Below, in pieces: positions 1-9,236 of a DNA stretch of 64,000 nucleotides. Origin of the DNA: Endozoicomonas sp965261315 (GTDB lineage Bacteria > Pseudomonadota > Gammaproteobacteria > Pseudomonadales > Endozoicomonadaceae); assembly GCA_965261315.1 (NCBI GenBank), contig CBDHDM010000093.1:1-64000 (forward strand), written 5' to 3'. A program made the translations under genes and the position numbers. The stretch's first letter is position 1. Each line of letters starts with the position of its first letter. The notes under the pieces were generated by a model. The model saw nothing but the letters and a program-made list of their open reading frames with translations, did no database searches and was not told the origin of the DNA.

Positions 1-2
1 CT

Positions 3-335
3 ATGTGTGAGCCCCCATCTATTCAGGATATTATTGTCACTCCATTGGGGGGCTGGCTCTATGGCGAATGGGCTTACCAGAAAAAGCTGAAGATACTGGA
101 AAATGACAGTGAGGTTATGGGGTCAAAGACTTTGGGGTCTACTGCTCTTTTTCTTCTTGATCCCGTGGGTAGAATCAGTCAATGGGTCAGTGGTGATGAT
201 AACAATGGCTCCATACAGAATTTGTCTATTCGTTTGAGTGTTATGCCACCTGTTTCGAACTTTTCATCCTATAGAAAAAAATCTTTGGAACTTGATGATC
301 GATACTTTGGAGTAGAGGTTTTTTTTAATTTCTAA
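3..335 (+). CDS. C-terminal part of a possible outer-membrane protein (DUF3943-like), cut by window edge
   Basis: The frame is open to the left edge, so the ATG at 3 is probably an internal codon and only about 110 C-terminal residues are visible. The stretch IIVTPLGGWLYGE followed by ALFLLDPVGRISQW recalls the C-terminal part of DUF3943 proteins as I remember them. The chain ends in EVFFNF, an aromatic terminal residue typical of outer-membrane beta-barrels. No enzyme motif is seen and the function is unknown. The next gene starts 122 bases downstream with its own ribosome binding site, so no operon is implied. Confidence 0.5.
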   Translation: MCEPPSIQDIIVTPLGGWLYGEWAYQKKLKILENDSEVMGSKTLGSTALFLLDPVGRISQWVSGDDNNGSIQNLSIRLSVMPPVSNFSSYRKKSLELDDRYFGVEVFFNF

Positions 336-457
336 AGGTGACAGTTGAGCACAAAGAACAACAGTCTTTTGCTGTAAAACAGGGGCTCTCTCGGGTAAAA
401 TGCCTTCACGGAAACTAAGCAGCTGTGTAAGAAGAATAATTCCAGGAGTGGATAGTA

Positions 458-2236
458 ATGGCCGAGTACAAAGCCCCCCTGCAAGATATGCGTTTTGTCA
501 TGTATGACGTTTTCGACGTGGCAGAACAGTGGTCACAATGGCCCTCTGTGAGTGAAACGGTGGATCAGGAAACTGCTGATGCGATTCTGGAAGAAGCTGC
601 CAAGTTTGCATCCCGAACCATTGCTCCTCTGAATCGCTCGGGAGATGAAGAGGGTTGTAGCTGGAATGACGGTCAAGTTACCACTCCAGAGGGCTATAAG
701 GAGGCCTATCAGCTGTTTGCTGAAGGGGGATGGAACGGCTTGGGTGGTAATCCTGTTTATGGTGGAATGGGCATGCCCAAGGTTCTCGCTGCTCAGTTTG
801 ATGAAATGGTCTGCAGTGCCAGTCTGGCATTCACTCTCTACCCAAGCCTTGGTGCTGGCGCCAGTCTGGCTATTGATGCTCATGCTTCTGATGAGTTGAA
901 AGCCGCTTACCTTCCGCAAATGTATTCCGGTGAGTGGGCTGGCACCATGTGTTTGACCGAGCCCCATGCCGGTACTGATCTTGGTATTATACGTACCAAG
1001 GCTGAAGACAATGGTGACGGCAGCTATGCCATTACCGGCACCAAGATATTTATCACCGGTGGTGAGCATGATTTAACGGATAATATTATTCACCTGGTGC
1101 TGGCAAAGCTGCCAGATGCCCCTCCCGGAGCAAAAGGTATTTCACTGTTCCTGGTGCCTAAATTCCTGGTGAATGAGGATGGCTCTCTGGGAGAAAGCAA
1201 TACGCTGGCCTGTGGTTCTATTGAACATAAAATGGGCATTAATGCGTCGGCCACCTGTGTTATGAACTTTGACGGGGCTAAAGGCTATCTGGTTGGAGAG
1301 CCCAACAAAGGTCTGAATGCCATGTTTACCATGATGAACTATGAACGTTTGTTTGTGGGGATTCAGGGGCTGGGCAGTAGCGAAATGTCTTACCAGAATG
1401 CGCTGGAGTATGCTCAGGATCGTGTTCAGGGGCGTTCTGCGAATGGTGCTGTTCAGAAAGACAAAGCGGCTGATCCATTGATGGTCCATGGTGATATCCG
1501 GCGGATGTTACTGAATATGAAGGCATTGAATGAAGGAGGCAGGGCTTTCTCCACCTACGTGGCCAAGCAGTTGGATATTGCCAAATTCAGTCAGGATGAA
1601 CATGAAAAAGAGAAGGCTTCAGCCCTGGTTGCACTCCTGACGCCAGTGGTGAAAGCATTTTTGACTGATGCAGGACTGGAAAGTTGTGTAGCAGGCCAAC
1701 AGGTATTTGGTGGTCATGGGTTCATTCGTGAATGGGGACAGGAACAATTGGTTCGGGATGTTCGTATTACCCAGATTTACGAAGGAACCAATGGAATTCA
1801 GGCTCTGGATTTGCTTGGTCGTAAGATTGCCTTGAGTGGTGGTGCTTACCTTGAAACCTTCCTGAGTGAGATTTGTAACTCAGTACATTCAGACGATGAG
1901 TTTGCTGATGAGTTATTGTCTTCAGTTGATAAGTTGGAAGAACTCACTCGCAAATTGCTGGCTCAGTCCAAGAATGACCCTAATGTCATCAATTCTGCCT
2001 GCGTCGATTATCTCAATGCTTTTGCTTATGTGGCTTATGGCTGGATATGGTCATTAATGTCCAAAACTGCTGGCAGAAAGCTTGCTGAGGGGAGTGATGA
2101 TAGCTCATGGCTGGAAGCAAAGCAGATTACAGCCCGTTATTACTTCAAGCGCATCCTGCCGCGCTTTGAAAGTGCAGCGGCCGCGGCCCTTTCAGGTACG
2201 GATGAGCTGTTTTCCCTGTCTCCTACTCAATTTTAG
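458..2236 (+). CDS. Acyl-CoA dehydrogenase, DmdC/FadE5-like long form
   Basis: A 592-residue FAD-dependent acyl-CoA dehydrogenase that oxidises an acyl-CoA thioester to the 2-enoyl-CoA. The N-terminus YKAPLQDMRFVMYDV is the opening typical of the roughly 600-residue subfamily often annotated DmdC (3-methylmercaptopropionyl-CoA dehydrogenase). CLTEPHAGTD near residue 165 is the FAD/substrate-binding signature. YEGTNGIQALDLLGRK near residue 442 carries the probable catalytic glutamate. An extra C-terminal helical domain accounts for the length. The start at 458 is supported by CAGGAG at 443-448. The gene is monocistronic, with a terminator following. The family also acts on ordinary fatty acyl-CoAs, so the substrate cannot be fixed from sequence; a DMSP role would be an inference only. 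Confidence 0.92.
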   Translation: MAEYKAPLQDMRFVMYDVFDVAEQWSQWPSVSETVDQETADAILEEAAKFASRTIAPLNRSGDEEGCSWNDGQVTTPEGYKEAYQLFAEGGWNGLGGNPVYGGMGMPKVLAAQFDEMVCSASLAFTLYPSLGAGASLAIDAHASDELKAAYLPQMYSGEWAGTMCLTEPHAGTDLGIIRTKAEDNGDGSYAITGTKIFITGGEHDLTDNIIHLVLAKLPDAPPGAKGISLFLVPKFLVNEDGSLGESNTLACGSIEHKMGINASATCVMNFDGAKGYLVGEPNKGLNAMFTMMNYERLFVGIQGLGSSEMSYQNALEYAQDRVQGRSANGAVQKDKAADPLMVHGDIRRMLLNMKALNEGGRAFSTYVAKQLDIAKFSQDEHEKEKASALVALLTPVVKAFLTDAGLESCVAGQQVFGGHGFIREWGQEQLVRDVRITQIYEGTNGIQALDLLGRKIALSGGAYLETFLSEICNSVHSDDEFADELLSSVDKLEELTRKLLAQSKNDPNVINSACVDYLNAFAYVAYGWIWSLMSKTAGRKLAEGSDDSSWLEAKQITARYYFKRILPRFESAAAAALSGTDELFSLSPTQF

Positions 2237-2265
2237 TTGGAGGCTTGTCAAAATTTGACAGTATG

Positions 2266-2288
2266 AACCCTGCATTGCAGGGTTTTTT
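2266..2288 (+). terminator. Rho-independent terminator after the acyl-CoA dehydrogenase
   Basis: Stem AACCCTGC / GCAGGGTT (8 bp) with the 3-base loop ATT, followed by a T run. It lies 30 bases past the stop codon. Confidence 0.85.
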
Positions 2289-2473
2289 ATGCCTGGGTGG
2301 ATTGTATGTGTGTAATGCATGGCTGCAGGAGCAATTGCGAGTATATAGTTTTGGGTGCTTAACTTTTCATGAGTTCAGCCAATATAAAATAATGAGATTC
2401 CGGTTATTTGTTTAACGAGATCTTACAGGGAGCGTAACACGTCTTTTTTGTAACATTAACTTCGGTGATATAG

Positions 2474-3627
2474 ATGATTTCCAGTCAGGCTCACAGGTCT
2501 TTATCTCAGGTATGCTTCTCCATCTTGATCCTGATTTATGGAAATAATGTATATGGTGCAGATGATATTGAGCCCCGAGTGCATGCCAATAACTTTCTTT
2601 TAAAACAGAAAGATACTGGGCAATGCCTCGTTGTAATGAATGAACTGGAAGGGTGTTTTCCTGAGAGCGGTGAGATAATAGACGGCTGTTTTAATAGTAA
2701 TAAAATAGTGTTTGATGAATGTAACGAAGGCATTCCTGAGCAGAGGTGGGTGTTTGATTTTCAGAATAAACGTATTCATTCTCTTGAGCGCAGGGCAGAA
2801 CTCTGTTTGACTCGCTTACCTGAAAAATTATCTATGGAATACTGTAAGCCTGCCAACTTGAAGCAGCTGTGGTTTTTTAATCAGCAGGATGAGTTTTTCA
2901 GTCGAGTAGACTTTCTTGACCCGCTTGCATTTGCAAAACTGTTAGAAAGTGATACTGATGATTCTTTACCTGTCACTTTCAATTTTATTGACTCCGAAAC
3001 CGGTAATGATCAATGTTATCTGAGTCCTTTTACGGGAAGGGTTGAGTGTTCGAAATATGAAATTGATGAAGAAGTGTTGAAACAGCAAGAGGTTGAATTC
3101 TGGAACTGGTCAGGAAGCTGGCCATGGCAGCCAAAGCAGGTGAAAGTGACCGAAGATTTAAAGCTTGGTGAATTAAGTTTCTAATCGTTGTCTTGCCGTT
3201 GAGCAGTGTCACATTGATAGTATCGGACAGTATGACTGCTTTGGTGGAGCAAAACTTCAGGTAAAGGCCTGTAAACCAGAAAGCCACCAGGTCTGGCGTT
3301 ATGATCTTGTTTCGAAAAGATTGTTTAATAAACAGGCTGGTGAACAGTTTTGTGTATAGCTGGTTGTCAGGAAAGTTGTCTTTAGAGCACTGTTTGCCAG
3401 GTGGGGCGATTTCCCAGAAATGGTATTTTGCAAGGGGAGAGGGACGGAAGTATTCAGAAAGAGGTCGGCTGCGTTGGTTTTCAAATTCAAGGGAACATTA
3501 TGATTATATTAAATCACTTGATTTTGATCCTATAGTCAAATTTGAAATATTGAACAAAGACAGTCAAGGCAAAGGATGTGGTTATGATCCCATTGATGGT
3601 CTTTGGAAAGGGCTATGTTCTAATTAG
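2474..3627 (+). pseudogene. Duplicated secreted beta-trefoil (ricin-type) lectin-like gene broken by two frameshifts
   Basis: The first intact piece (2474-3184, 236 aa) has a signal peptide and beta-trefoil traits: CL...C spacing and the QxW-like motifs EQRWVFDF and LKQLWFF. Directly after its stop, reading frame 3 from about 3183 encodes NRCLAVEQC, then a DCFGG segment and HQVWRYDLVSKRLFN, up to a stop at 3357. Frame 1 then continues with LSLEHCLPG, QKWYF and IKSLDFDPIVKFE to 3627. These pieces line up with the first half (LSMEYCKP, QLWFF), so the locus is a tandem duplication of one module whose second copy needs two +1 shifts (near 3180 and 3357) to be read. Either it is a pseudogene or the assembly has two indels. 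If only the first ORF is expressed, it would be an exported carbohydrate-binding-like protein. Ricin-type assignment is by pattern only. Confidence 0.6.
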
Positions 3628-4190
3628 TCTATTTGATAAGTGCCGTAGCTCATAATTTCCATTTACGATTTAGTTATCGGTTTCTTTGCTTTTTATAAGT
3701 AGATATCCTGCTTGATTTATTGGAATCAAAACTTACTCTGATTATTTTCTATGACTCCAATGTAATTCACTGCTACCTTTGCAAACGTCATCGGTTTTAT
3801 ATCAATATTTAAATATCTAATCATACGAGCTTGATTAAGGTTGGTGTAATGATTCTTGATGTGGATCAGCAGTTATCAGATAGAAAATACATTATCAGAC
3901 TTTTAACGCATTCTTCCTTTGTGATCACATGACTTATTTTGAACCTATTGGTTGGTAAATAATTAGTAATTATTTATTTTGACTCTGAATACTTTCAGGG
4001 GAAGCACTGGCTGCACACCATTTTTCTAAGTATTTTATTTATTTTGTCATGAGATTAATAAAAAAAATGATGCTCAAAATAGGTCAGGGCATGTGTTAGT
4101 GTTGAGCTTATGATGAAAATAATATAAGTGCATATTGCGAACTCTAAACAAAAAAATATAGGACATTTTGAACTCATTTTTGTGACTGAT
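3628..4190. other. AT-rich intergenic region, no gene seen
   Basis: About 560 bases between the broken lectin-like gene and the PAP2 gene. It is AT-rich, with stops in all frames and no RNA-gene fold that I could recognise. It probably holds the promoter of the PAP2 gene, but I could not single out convincing -35/-10 boxes. Confidence 0.5.
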
Positions 4191-4257
4191 TGTGTCATTG
4201 ACTGACTCGAATGTTCTGTCTTTTGAGCTGCCAACGAAAATAAGAAAGGAGCTTTTT

Positions 4258-5160
4258 GTGATTGATTTACTCCAGTGGGGGTTAGACTTCGTTGCCTGGA
4301 TACAGCAATACCGGAATCCGGTTACTGATGAGTTTATGCGACATACAACCGATCTGGGAGGGAAGTATTATATTTATTTATTGCCACTCCTGATTTGGTG
4401 TCTCAATTTCCGGTTTATGGTACGAGTTAGTGTTATGTTCCTGTTGTCATTTTTTATTAATATCAGCTTTAAGGATTTGTTAGCTCTTCCGAGACCATTT
4501 GATGTCGATCCTGGAATTACGCCTGATCGGGAGTGGGGGTTTGGTATGCCAAGTGGCCATTCCCAAAATTCAGCCCTGTTATTGATTATGCTCGCCGTTA
4601 GTTTTGCAAAGCGTTGGTTCTGGTTTATTGCTTTATCAATAGCTCTACTGATTGGTTTCTCCAGAGTGTATTTTGGCCTTCATTTTCCCGGAGATATTCT
4701 GGGGGGGTGGCTCTTAGCTGCCATGCTGTTATGGGCATATTATAAATGGGGTGAAACAGCGGCTGCCTGGATGCAGAAAAAATCCATAATCTATTTGCTT
4801 TCCGGGTGTGGGGTGATGATGGGGGGGCTCTGCTTTCTCTATATGTGGGTGCTTGAGATGCCAATCATGACAGGGTTGGCTGCAATCAGCTTTGGCTTTG
4901 GAGTAGGGGCTGTCATTTCTCTCAGGATGTTGCACTATAATGGTGAAGGGCGTTTATGGAAGCGGATTCTACGAAGTGTCATTGGACTTGGCGTTCTGGT
5001 TCTTTATCTTAAGTTCACAGGAAGTTTGTTTCCGCAAACAAAGAACCTTGAGTATTACTGGATACTGTTGATCGTCAATACTATGGCTGGTCTCTGGCTA
5101 TCCCTGGGGGCTCCCTGGATATTTTTGCTTCTTTCCCTTGGTGAGAGAGAGATAAGGTAG
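4258..5160 (+). CDS. PAP2-family membrane phosphatase
   Basis: Integral membrane phosphatase of the type 2 phosphatidic acid phosphatase superfamily (lipid phosphate or undecaprenyl pyrophosphate phosphatases). The three catalytic motifs are all present: KDLLALPRP (KX6RP), PSGH, and SRVYFGLHFPGD (SRX5HX3D). They are spread over a multi-helix protein whose active site in this family faces the periplasm. The open frame reaches back to a GTG at 4192, but the GTG at 4258 has AAGGAG at 4246-4251 with ideal spacing, so I place the start there (about 300 aa). The C-terminal third holds several additional hydrophobic segments beyond the catalytic core. Substrate unknown. The gene converges on the OmpA-type gene, with a shared terminator between them. 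Confidence 0.88.
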   Translation: MIDLLQWGLDFVAWIQQYRNPVTDEFMRHTTDLGGKYYIYLLPLLIWCLNFRFMVRVSVMFLLSFFINISFKDLLALPRPFDVDPGITPDREWGFGMPSGHSQNSALLLIMLAVSFAKRWFWFIALSIALLIGFSRVYFGLHFPGDILGGWLLAAMLLWAYYKWGETAAAWMQKKSIIYLLSGCGVMMGGLCFLYMWVLEMPIMTGLAAISFGFGVGAVISLRMLHYNGEGRLWKRILRSVIGLGVLVLYLKFTGSLFPQTKNLEYYWILLIVNTMAGLWLSLGAPWIFLLLSLGEREIR

Positions 5161-5174
5161 AAAAATAACTCGAT

Positions 5175-5204
5175 TTCAGCCTGCCTGAGCCCAAGCAGGC
5201 TGAA
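5175..5204. terminator. Bidirectional hairpin terminator between convergent PAP2 and OmpA-type genes
   Basis: Perfect 10-bp stem TTCAGCCTGC / GCAGGCTGAA with a 10-base loop, midway between the two stop codons (5160 and 5225). A-rich bases precede it and a T-rich stretch follows, so it can serve both strands. Confidence 0.8.
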
Positions 5205-5224
5205 CATTTATTTCAATTGAGCCG

Positions 5225-6280
5225 CTATTCTACAGGGATCACTTCTGCCACAACTCGACGGTTCTGCTGTCGCCCTTCTTTTGTCATATTACTGGTAACA
5301 GGTTCGATTTCTCCAAAACCTATTGACTCAATCCGGCCACCATCAATTTTGTATTGATCAATTAATAGCTCACGAACGGCATCGGCTCTTTTTGTCGACA
5401 GTACCTGGTTGTAATCTTCATGACCCTGATTATCGGTATGCCCTTCTACGCGAATCTTCACGTCAGGGTAGTGAGTCATGAAATCCCCCATCTTACTGAT
5501 CATCGACATGGCACCAGAGCTGATGGTTTCTGAGTCAAAATCGAAGGTAATCAGAAGATTGATCTCTTCCATTGGCACGCAGCCTGTTTGGTCAACAGCA
5601 GCTCCAGAGATTGTTCCCGGACAAAGGTCGACTGTATCCTGAATACCATCCTGATCGCTGTCGACAGGAATAGCTGGTTGTGAGGAAGCTACAGTCTCAC
5701 GAGTCATTGGAGTAACTTCAGTGGCTTTGGGCGCCGCTTGAGACGCACTTCCAAAAGTCCAGTTGAGGGCAACATTAAACATGCTCTCGGTCTGGTTGTA
5801 ATCCAGGCTTCTCACCGCTCTGACATCACCCTGCAGTGACAGGTTAGGGGTCAGTGCTTTTCTGACACCTGCACCTGCATTCATACGGGTATCATCCCGC
5901 TTTTCACCATCGTCAGGCTTTTCCTGAAGCTTATCAATACCGGCCACCAGATAGGGTGTCAGCTCTCCATTCCATGGGCTCAAATCATAAAAGGCATCCA
6001 GACGATAGCTTTTTAAATCAACGTCTCCGCTATTTTTATGATCAGTGGTGTATTGAGAGTATATTCCGGCAATACTGAAGCGATCGTTCAGTCGATAACC
6101 TGCACCTATTTCCTGGGCGAATGAGTTATCCAGCTTCCGATAACTATCCAGTGCGTTATAACTTGCACCAATAGATAATATAAGTCCTTTATCGGTAACT
6201 TCTTGTGCAATAGCTGAGTGGCTAATAACGCCAGCTACTGCCATGGCAATAGCGGATTGTGCGAAGCGGCGCACGTTCAT
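5225..6280 (-). CDS. OmpA-family outer-membrane protein
   Basis: About 351 residues. An N-terminal signal peptide (MNVRRFAQSAIAMAVAG, cleaved after SAIAQ-type residues) leads into an OmpA-like beta-barrel. Then comes a thrombospondin type 3-like calcium-binding linker (DSDQDGIQDTVDLCPGT) and a C-terminal OmpA/MotB peptidoglycan-binding domain with FDFDSETI, VEGHTDNQG and NQRRVVAEV-like ends (here QQNRRVVAEV). The family anchors the outer membrane to murein. I choose the ATG at 6280 because AGGGAG lies six bases upstream; the GTG at 6298 has no such signal. Paired cysteines flank the linker, as in OprF/OmpA. Monocistronic, facing the shared terminator. Confidence 0.92.
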   Translation of the reverse strand: MNVRRFAQSAIAMAVAGVISHSAIAQEVTDKGLILSIGASYNALDSYRKLDNSFAQEIGAGYRLNDRFSIAGIYSQYTTDHKNSGDVDLKSYRLDAFYDLSPWNGELTPYLVAGIDKLQEKPDDGEKRDDTRMNAGAGVRKALTPNLSLQGDVRAVRSLDYNQTESMFNVALNWTFGSASQAAPKATEVTPMTRETVASSQPAIPVDSDQDGIQDTVDLCPGTISGAAVDQTGCVPMEEINLLITFDFDSETISSGAMSMISKMGDFMTHYPDVKIRVEGHTDNQGHEDYNQVLSTKRADAVRELLIDQYKIDGGRIESIGFGEIEPVTSNMTKEGRQQNRRVVAEVIPVE

Positions 6281-6476
6281 GGGTTGCTCCCTGATCACTG
6301 GTTATATTGGAATGATCTGCCCGGAAAGGCTGAAGGCCTAGGCACTACAAAGGATAAGGTAAAACTTGTGGCGACTAAATGATTTAAGGGGTTAATAGTA
6401 CAATAAAAAGTTACAGCTAATTAAGCCCCTGGACTGAATGAAGCTAAAGCTAGCTCTTATTAATTGGTCTGTATTT

Positions 6477-7043
6477 CTATTTTTGAAGGCTCCGTATCAG
6501 TAGACTGACCCCTTCAGTTAACTCACTTAATGCGCGGGGGGCGTAAGAAATTTCCAACCACCTTTCTTTTTGATTATTGGTCGAAGGATATAATACCCAA
6601 CAGAGTTGTTCCTGCCATGAACAGCCCGACTCAAGTTGATAGTTGATGCCATATACCGGTAGGCTACGATTACCTATTTGTATACCATATTTTCCCTGTT
6701 CACTTCGGGTAGCTATGATTTTCCCCTCCCGATTTGCCTGAATCTGATAAATAAGTGTGGGAGCCTGGATAATGTCCTTATTGTTATCAATAGTGCTATA
6801 GACGGCATTTGCTTTCAGTAAGCTGTTCACATAATTTTCCAAAACCTGCTTACGGTCTTTTTGGGGTATATTTGCTGTTATTTGCCCTGCGAATGAGCTG
6901 GGTTCTTCAGTGGCAATAATACTCTGGCCTTCTTTGTTAGAGTATAGAGCTGTAGTCGTTAACTTATTGCCATTCGCGATGGCAATGATGGGAAAAACAA
7001 CAGATAAAGAAAGTAAGAGCCAGTTTTTTATATAAACCTTCAT
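6477..7043 (-). CDS. Exported protein of unknown function
   Basis: 188 residues starting MKVYIKNWLLLSLSVVFPII, a clear Sec signal peptide ending near AIAN. The mature part is hydrophilic with two cysteines (SGCSWQEQLCWVLYP) close enough to form a disulphide. I do not recognise the family. It lies 97 bases downstream of the GspE-type ATPase gene on the same strand, so the two could be cotranscribed. Its size and export would suit an accessory of an envelope machine, but that is a guess. Confidence 0.65.
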   Translation of the reverse strand: MKVYIKNWLLLSLSVVFPIIAIANGNKLTTTALYSNKEGQSIIATEEPSSFAGQITANIPQKDRKQVLENYVNSLLKANAVYSTIDNNKDIIQAPTLIYQIQANREGKIIATRSEQGKYGIQIGNRSLPVYGINYQLESGCSWQEQLCWVLYPSTNNQKERWLEISYAPRALSELTEGVSLLIRSLQK

Positions 7044-7140
7044 GGAATCCGAAGCCCCGAATTTATTGGATTTTTATTATTTGAGTAACAGCAACCCTTT
7101 TCTGAGGGTAACCAAGAGGTTGCTGGCTATCAAGTAGTGA

Positions 7141-8922
7141 TCATTCAGGTGTTACACGCATAACTTCTTCTATGGTAGTGATTCCACTGGCGACCTTCTG
7201 AGCTCCGGAGAGTCTCAGTCTGTACATCCCTTCTTTAATACACTGCCTGCTTAGCTGGGTAATATCTGGGCTTTCAGTGATGAGGGACTTAACTTGATTA
7301 CTCATGGTTAATATTTCATAAAGCCCAGCACGTCCACGGTAGCCTGTTTCCCGACACTCCAGACATCCTGTTGGTTGATAGATTTCTGCAGGTGGTGATG
7401 CAGACCAGGGCTTAGTCAGTGCTTTCCATCCAATAGTGTCCAGTGGTGTTTTTTCTTTGCAATTAGGGCAGAGTGTTCTGACAAGGCGTTGCGCCATAAC
7501 GCCAAGTACGGTGTTCTTTATTAGATAAGGGGGAACGCCAAGCTCCAGCAAACGTGTTAAGGCAGAAGGCGCATCATTGGTGTGCAACGTGGATATCACC
7601 AGATGGCCTGTGAGTGCCGCCTGAATAGCCATCTCGGCAGTTTCCAGATCACGAATCTCTCCCACCATAATAATGTCAGGATCTTGTCTTAAGAGTGCCC
7701 GGAGGCCTGATGCAAAGGTCAGGTCTATATTGTGTTGTACCTGCATTTGGTTGAATGAAGGTTCCACCATCTCAATAGGGTCTTCGATAGTGCAGACATT
7801 GACCTGGTCTGTGGCCAGCTGTTTGAGTGTTGAGTATAGCGTTGTGGTTTTACCAGAGCCGGTTGGGCCGGTGACCAGGATAATGCCGTTGGGTTGTTCT
7901 GACATCACTTTCCAGCGCCTTTCATCTTCTCTGGAAAAGCCAAGGTCGCTGAAAGATTTCACCAGTACTTCGGGGTCAAAAATACGCATGACCAGCTTTT
8001 CACCAAAGGCGGTAGGCAAAGTGGATAAACGCAGCTCAACTTCATAGCCATCCGCGTTACGGGTTTTCAGGCGTCCGTCCTGAGGCTTACGCTTTTCAGC
8101 AACATTCATTCGTCCGAGGATTTTTATCCGACTGGTCACTGCAGCCGCAACCTTGGCTGGCATCTGGTAAATGGAGTGGAGAACGCCGTCAATACGGAAA
8201 CGGAGATTGCACTGCTCTCTTCTGGGCTCAATATGAATATCGCTGGCTCGCTGTTCGAAGGCATATTGCAGTAGCCAGTCAACAATATTAACAATGTGCT
8301 GATCATTGGCATCCGGAGCCTTCATATTGCCCAGTTCCAGCATCTGCTCAAAATTATTGATAGAAGCTGAAGCAATACCAGAGTCAGAGCTGGCTCCCAT
8401 TACGGACTGGGCCAGACGGTAAAACTCAACAGTATAACGACGAATATCCGTTGGGCTGGCAACGACCCGCTTAATATTTTTGCGACTTACATGGCGCAGA
8501 TTGTCTTCCCAGGTTCGATGCCACGGTTGTGCAGAAGCCACCATGATGTCGGAACTATTAATTTCAACGGCAAGAATCTCGTGACGCATGGCGTACGCAT
8601 GGGACATGATTGGCGTAATGGCGGCAACGTCAATCTTCAATGGGTCTATGTGAAAATAATCCTGCTCTGCCAGCTCAGCCAGCCATCGGCATAGATATTC
8701 AATATCCAGTTTTTTTCCTTTCCGGCTGAGGTCTTCCAGCTCAAGGCTGGCGAGGTATTCCAGAGGATGCAAACGGATCTGCTCAGGTGTACGGGGGCGG
8801 CTAAGGATATCATCGGCCGTCACTTGATCGAGACGCATGCTTCTGACCAGGTCAGAAACGACCATCGCCAGATCCAGCATTTGTTCCCTGTGTTGCAGGC
8901 CACTTGCTTTCACATTGCTCAC
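7141..8922 (-). CDS. GspE/PilB-type secretion or pilus ATPase
   Basis: 593-residue hexameric secretion ATPase of the GspE/PulE/PilB/MshE group. The N-terminal part resembles the family's regulatory N-domain. The nucleotide core follows: Walker A GPTGSGKTTTLYS near residue 350, Asp box with TIEDPIE, Walker B IIMVGEIRDLETAEMA, and His box STLHTNDAP. A C-terminal tetracysteine zinc site (LCPNC ... GCLECRETGYRGR) is the hallmark of GspE/PilB rather than retraction ATPases. No gspD, F, G or pilC/D gene is beside it, so it is an orphan that must work with partners elsewhere, in type II secretion, type IV pili or an MSHA-like pilus. The exact system cannot be told from the window. Confidence 0.93.
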   Translation of the reverse strand: MSNVKASGLQHREQMLDLAMVVSDLVRSMRLDQVTADDILSRPRTPEQIRLHPLEYLASLELEDLSRKGKKLDIEYLCRWLAELAEQDYFHIDPLKIDVAAITPIMSHAYAMRHEILAVEINSSDIMVASAQPWHRTWEDNLRHVSRKNIKRVVASPTDIRRYTVEFYRLAQSVMGASSDSGIASASINNFEQMLELGNMKAPDANDQHIVNIVDWLLQYAFEQRASDIHIEPRREQCNLRFRIDGVLHSIYQMPAKVAAAVTSRIKILGRMNVAEKRKPQDGRLKTRNADGYEVELRLSTLPTAFGEKLVMRIFDPEVLVKSFSDLGFSREDERRWKVMSEQPNGIILVTGPTGSGKTTTLYSTLKQLATDQVNVCTIEDPIEMVEPSFNQMQVQHNIDLTFASGLRALLRQDPDIIMVGEIRDLETAEMAIQAALTGHLVISTLHTNDAPSALTRLLELGVPPYLIKNTVLGVMAQRLVRTLCPNCKEKTPLDTIGWKALTKPWSASPPAEIYQPTGCLECRETGYRGRAGLYEILTMSNQVKSLITESPDITQLSRQCIKEGMYRLRLSGAQKVASGITTIEEVMRVTPE

Positions 8923-9023
8923 TTGGAATACCGTTGGAAGCTGCAGAATTGGAATCTATCTATTCTCTCTTGTTTTTCGGCGGTGGGACAAATGGATTTA
9001 TGCTTTCAGGAAAAGAGAGCTTG

Positions 9024-9224
9024 CTAACAGAGTAGGGCCGTAGCCTGGCGTCTGATTAATAACCCTATACTGGCTTTTCTAAAATTTTCATGAGCGATGA
9101 CATTATCTGGTAGTGTTTCCCTTATCACACTAAAGCCGTTTTCCCGCAGGCGCTGATCAGCTGAGGCATACCAGTTCATGTCGGCAGTGCAGCCACCATT
9201 GCCGTGGATAAATATTATTTTCAT
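9024..9224 (-). pseudogene. N-terminal remnant of an RBBP9/YdeN-type alpha/beta hydrolase
   Basis: 66 codons beginning MKIIFIHGNGGCTADMNWYA, the first strand and oxyanion loop of small serine hydrolases of the RBBP9/YdeN group. Such proteins run to about 180-200 residues. Here the chain stops after LPDNVIAHENFRKAS with an unrelated tail, before the nucleophile GxSxG and the His-Asp pair. It sits 12 bases after the CYTH gene, in the position of a second operon member. I read it as a 3' truncated gene. A short functional product is unlikely. Confidence 0.6.
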
Positions 9225-9236
9225 AATAAATTCCCA

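Noticed and set aside
3921..3930. TGTGATCACA palindrome in the gap before the PAP2 gene
   Set aside because: Resembles CRP half-sites but lacks the six-base spacer, so it does not fit the CRP consensus.
4192..4257. Upstream GTG start for the PAP2 gene
   Set aside because: No ribosome binding site there, while AAGGAG stands correctly before the GTG at 4258.
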